A stretch of DNA of 9,651 bases. Origin: DASXPG01 sp044449445 (GTDB lineage Bacteria > Gemmatimonadota > Gemmatimonadetes > Gemmatimonadales > JACORV01). The stretch is taken from the NCBI GenBank assembly GCA_044449445.1, contig JBIOIA010000100.1, forward strand, positions 1 through 9,651. Direction: 5' to 3'. The position numbers and the translations under genes are program-made. The notes beneath the pieces are model-generated. The model had not been told where the DNA came from. It did no database searches and saw nothing but the letters and a program-made list of their open reading frames with translations. Of this stretch, positions 6,961 to 9,651 are shown in pieces. How positions within the stretch are numbered: the first letter of the stretch is position 1; each line of letters opens with the position of its first letter.

Positions 6961-9084
6961 ATGACGTTCCGCTTCCCATCGCGCCGCGGGCTGTTGCTCG
7001 CGGCGCTCGTCGCCTTGGCCCCGCGCGCGCTGGCCGCCCAGCAGGGACACGAGAGCGGCAGCGAGTCCTTCACGCTCCAGGCCGTGATGAGCGCGCCGTT
7101 CGCGACCGAGCTGGTCAGCTCGCCCGACGGACGGGCCGTGGCGTGGCTGGGCGACGAGGAAGGGCAGCGCAACGTGTGGGTCGCGGAGGCCCCGCTGTGG
7201 CGCGCGCGGCGCCTCACGCGCTACCTCGCCGACGACGGGCAGGAGCTGGCCGACCTGGTGTGGACCGCCGACGGCCGTGCCGTGTGCTACACGCGCGGCG
7301 GCGACAGCGGCAGCAACTGGGACCGCACGGTGCCGGTGAACCCGACCAGCGATCCCGCGGGAACCGACCAGTCGGTCTGGGTCGCGCCGCTCAAGGGCGG
7401 AGCGCCGCGGCGCATCGGCGACGGGCACCAGCCGCATCCTTCGCCGCGCTCCGATCAGGTGGTCTGGTTCCTGCACGACACGCTGCGCGTCGCGCCGCTC
7501 ATGACGCCGGGGCGGCCGCGGATCCTGATCAAGGAACGCGGCGCCTCCGACGAGCCGGCGTGGAGCCCGGACGGGAGGCGCATCGCCTTCACGAGCCGCC
7601 GCCGCGACCACTCGTTCATCGGCGTATACGACCTGCGCGCGAAGAGCATCCAGTGGATCTCGCCCGGCACCTACCGCGACGACATGCCGCGCTGGTCGCC
7701 CGATGGCGCGCGCATCGCGTTCGTGAGGAGGAGCGGCCAGCCGTTCGCGGCGGGACCCGGCCTCGCCGGCCCGCGCGGGCGGGGTGACCAGACCGGGTTC
7801 ACGATCCGCATCGCGGACGCCGCGACGCTCGAGTCGCGCGAGGTGTATCGCTCGCCGGCCGGTCCCGAGGGCGCGCTCGCGAGCGAGGGCGAGTGGAGCC
7901 TGATGTGGGCCCAGGGCGACCGGCTGCTGTTCGCGACCGAGCAGACCGGCTGGCTCGGGCTCTACGCCGTGAGCGCGGCGGGCGGTGAGGCCACCCGCCT
8001 GACGCCGACCGGCTGCGAGATCCAGGACGTCGTGCTCGCGCAGGGCGGCGCGAGCCTGCTGTACTCCTCGAACTGCGGCGACATCGATCGCCGTCACGTG
8101 CAGCGCGTGGACGTGGCGGGCGGCGCGCCGCGCGACGTAACGACTGGCCGCGGCATCGAAGTGAACCCGGCCTTTCTCGAAGACGGCAAGGTCGCGTTGC
8201 TGAAGGGCGACGCGCGCCATCCGGGGGCTCCGGCGATCGCCGACAGCCAGTCGGTCACCACACTCGAGGGCTTCTCGCCGCCCGCCGAGTTTCCGACCGA
8301 CCTGCTCGTCGAGCCGCAGCAGGTGATCGTGCGCTCGGGCGACTCGCTCGAGATCCACTGTCAGCTGTTCATGCCGCCCGACAGCGTGAGCGGGCGCGCG
8401 CCCGCGGTGATCTTCTTCCACGGCGGGCCGTCGCGCGAAATGCTGCTCGGCTGGCATTACATGGGCTATTACTTCAACTCGTACGCCTTCAACCAGTACC
8501 TGGCGAGCCGCGGCTTCATCGTGCTGTCGGTGAACTACCGCGGCGGCATCGGCTACGGCCGGGCGTTCCGCACCGCGCAGCGCCGCGGGCGGCTGGGCGC
8601 GTCCGAGTACCAGGACGTCATGGCGGCGGTGCAGTACCTGCGCGGGCGCGCCGATGTGGACACGATGCGCATCGGGGCGTGGGGCGGGTCGTACGGCGGC
8701 TACCTGACGGCGCTCAGCCTCGCCCGCAACTCGGACCTGTTCGCCGCGGGCTTCGACCTCCACGGCGTGCACGACTACGCAGAGGAGTCCAACCTCACGC
8801 GCGCATCGGGCGCGAGCGACTCGGTGATCGCCGCGGCACGACGCAATTCACCCATAGGCGACGTCGAGCACTGGCGCTCGCCGGTGCTGCTGGTGGCCGG
8901 CGACGACGACCGCAACGTGCATTCCCAGCAGACCGTGGACCTGGCGAACCGGCTGCGGCGGCAGGGCGTCCACGTCGAGGAGCTGATCTTCGTGGACGAC
9001 ACGCATCACTTTCTCAAGCATGCGAACTGGGTCGCGGCGTATCGGGCGGGAGCCGGATTCTTGGCAGAGCAGCTGCGCAGGTAA
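6961..9084 (+). CDS. Exported S9-family (prolyl oligopeptidase / DPP-like) serine peptidase
   Basis: Serine exopeptidase or oligopeptidase of clan SC, 707 residues, probably acting on peptides in the periplasm or outside the cell. An N-terminal signal peptide (about 1-25, ending ALA before AQQ) carries a Tat-like SRRGLLLAAL. Residues about 40-430 form a TolB/DPP-like beta-propeller with repeated W-S/T-x-DGRR-I/V-A blades (SPDGRAVAWL, WSPDGRRIAF, WSPDGARIAF). The C-terminal alpha/beta-hydrolase domain has HGGPS (487-491), NYRGGIGYG, nucleophile S577 in GGSYGG, acid D650 in GDDDRNV and catalytic histidine H682 in DDTHHF. These positions follow alignment by eye to DPP4 motifs. All three catalytic residues are present, so the enzyme should be active. 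It begins 16 bases after the PilT-like gene and may be co-transcribed. Acylaminoacyl-peptidase and dipeptidyl-peptidase specificity cannot be told apart here. Confidence 0.93.
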   Translation: MTFRFPSRRGLLLAALVALAPRALAAQQGHESGSESFTLQAVMSAPFATELVSSPDGRAVAWLGDEEGQRNVWVAEAPLWRARRLTRYLADDGQELADLVWTADGRAVCYTRGGDSGSNWDRTVPVNPTSDPAGTDQSVWVAPLKGGAPRRIGDGHQPHPSPRSDQVVWFLHDTLRVAPLMTPGRPRILIKERGASDEPAWSPDGRRIAFTSRRRDHSFIGVYDLRAKSIQWISPGTYRDDMPRWSPDGARIAFVRRSGQPFAAGPGLAGPRGRGDQTGFTIRIADAATLESREVYRSPAGPEGALASEGEWSLMWAQGDRLLFATEQTGWLGLYAVSAAGGEATRLTPTGCEIQDVVLAQGGASLLYSSNCGDIDRRHVQRVDVAGGAPRDVTTGRGIEVNPAFLEDGKVALLKGDARHPGAPAIADSQSVTTLEGFSPPAEFPTDLLVEPQQVIVRSGDSLEIHCQLFMPPDSVSGRAPAVIFFHGGPSREMLLGWHYMGYYFNSYAFNQYLASRGFIVLSVNYRGGIGYGRAFRTAQRRGRLGASEYQDVMAAVQYLRGRADVDTMRIGAWGGSYGGYLTALSLARNSDLFAAGFDLHGVHDYAEESNLTRASGASDSVIAAARRNSPIGDVEHWRSPVLLVAGDDDRNVHSQQTVDLANRLRRQGVHVEELIFVDDTHHFLKHANWVAAYRAGAGFLAEQLRR

Positions 9085-9089
9085 GAGGA

Positions 9090-9127
9090 AAGGCGCAGGA
9101 GCGCAGGAGCGGGGAGCGGGGCGCCTT
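9090..9127. terminator. Possible bidirectional terminator in the convergent gap, with short tandem repeats
   Basis: AAGGCGC (9090-9096) and GCGCCTT (9121-9127) form a perfect seven-base inverted repeat with a 24-base loop, in the 51-base gap between two convergent genes. The right arm is followed by TTCTT-like sequence, but there is no clean T run and the loop is long. The loop holds two copies of GCGCAGGA (9093-9100, 9101-9108) and two near copies of GCGGGGA (9109-9115, 9116-9122). Termination is inferred mainly from position. Confidence 0.35.
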
Positions 9128-9135
9128 CTTACGCC

Positions 9136-9651
9136 TCAAGGGGTGCGGGGCGGCGCGAATAGCTCGGCGAGACTGATTCGCAGCTCGGGCGCCGAATCGG
9201 TCGGGCGCCACGTCAGCATGTCGGTCACGATGAGCGGCCGCTCGTCCTCCGGGTGCCAGACCTCGACCAGCTGCGCGTCGGGATCCACGACCCAGTACGT
9301 CTCGACGCGGTGTTGCTGGTACGTCCGGCGCTTCACCACGCGGTCTGCCCGCGTGCTCGAGGGCGAAACGACCTCCGCGGCCAGGACCAGTCGCGCCACA
9401 TCGACCCATGACGTGACCTTCTCGGCCGGGTGGACGACGAAGATGTCCGGCTGCACCAAGTCATCCGCGTCCCGTGGCGGGACGCCCCAGGTGATGTCGG
9501 CCGGCGCCGTGAGGACCAGGTCCGCCAGGTTCATCGCCGACAGGTAAACCCGCAGCGCCTGCACGAGGCGGCCGACGACGAGCTGGTGGTCGTAGCGGGG
9601 CGACGGCGTCACCAGCAGCTCGCCGTGGACGACCTCGTAGCGGTTGCCGTC
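9136..9651 (-). CDS. Uma2-family (DUF820) PD-(D/E)XK nuclease-fold protein (5' end outside window)
   Basis: The visible 171 residues cover most of a Uma2-family domain, a restriction-endonuclease-like fold common in large copy number in cyanobacteria and several uncultured phyla. Its biological role is unsettled. Numbering from the window edge, the fragment opens with DGNRYEVVHGELLV, typical of residues some 20-30 into this family, so the true start lies outside. The GTG at 9612 would cut off this conserved strand and is not the start. The nuclease core is intact: D69 in QPDIFVV, E93 in LAAEVVSPSS, K107 in DRVVKRRTYQQH, then VETYWVVDPDAQLVEVW. It ends at TGA (9138-9136), convergent with the peptidase gene. 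Family assignment is confident; DNA cleavage by this protein is inference. No toxin, antitoxin or transposase partner is visible. Confidence 0.9.
   Translation of the reverse strand, partial: DGNRYEVVHGELLVTPSPRYDHQLVVGRLVQALRVYLSAMNLADLVLTAPADITWGVPPRDADDLVQPDIFVVHPAEKVTSWVDVARLVLAAEVVSPSSTRADRVVKRRTYQQHRVETYWVVDPDAQLVEVWHPEDERPLIVTDMLTWRPTDSAPELRISLAELFAPPRTP

Noticed and set aside
4788..8772. Minus-strand frames of 809 and 615 codons antisense to the ATPase and peptidase genes
   Set aside because: The sense strand carries complete catalytic motif sets; the antisense products have none and are typical GC-rich shadows.
9093..9122. CRISPR-like or satellite repeat
   Set aside because: Only two copies of an eight-base and two near copies of a seven-base unit, directly adjacent with no spacers.
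9610..9612. GTG at 9612 as start of the Uma2 gene
   Set aside because: The reading frame continues upstream with the conserved RYEVVHGEL strand to the window edge, so the start lies outside.
9136..9651. Uma2 protein as part of a defence or mobile island
   Set aside because: No toxin, methylase, integrase, transposase or attachment site is visible nearby; Uma2 genes are often scattered singly.

Overview
The window is a visibly GC-rich, gene-dense bacterial chromosome segment. It contains a Gram-negative-type citrate synthase, a type IV pilus retraction-type ATPase, two exported hydrolases, an NTT-like carrier fused to HEAT repeats and a Uma2-type nuclease. This mix suggests a diderm from a poorly cultivated GC-rich lineage, for example Eisenbacteria-, Gemmatimonadota- or Myxococcota-like. 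That placement is inference from gene content. Nothing here (no rRNA or other marker) fixes the taxon.

Layout. (1) 1-1906, minus strand: most of an MFS/NTT-like membrane carrier with C-terminal HEAT repeats; its 3' end lies beyond the window start. (2) 1907-2032: a short divergent promoter region. (3) 2033-4890, plus strand: citrate synthase gltA and a PafA-like alkaline phosphatase superfamily enzyme, joined by an ATGA stop/start overlap. (4) 4891-4980: a spacer with a weak possible promoter. (5) 4981-6944, plus strand: a small unrecognised helical protein overlapping by one base a PilT-family ATPase whose N-terminal PAS-like domain appears twice. (6) 6961-9084, plus strand: an exported S9-family serine peptidase, 16 bases after the ATPase. 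(7) 9085-9135: a convergent gap with short tandem repeats and an inverted repeat. (8) 9136-9651, minus strand: a Uma2-family (DUF820) nuclease-fold protein, cut at its 5' end by the window edge.

How the genes fit together. gltA is core TCA metabolism and seems to share a transcript with a secreted phosphatase. The small protein and PilT-like ATPase form a tightly coupled pair, so the small protein is a candidate partner of that ATPase. The S9 peptidase may be read through from the same transcript but has no obvious functional link to pili. The NTT-HEAT carrier and the Uma2 protein are independent units on the other strand.

The most interesting item is the ATPase with the apparent N-domain duplication and its coupled helical neighbour. 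The rest is fairly ordinary. No tRNA, rRNA, CRISPR array, insertion sequence, phage gene or defence island was recognised. No stretch over 300 bases lacks a gene.
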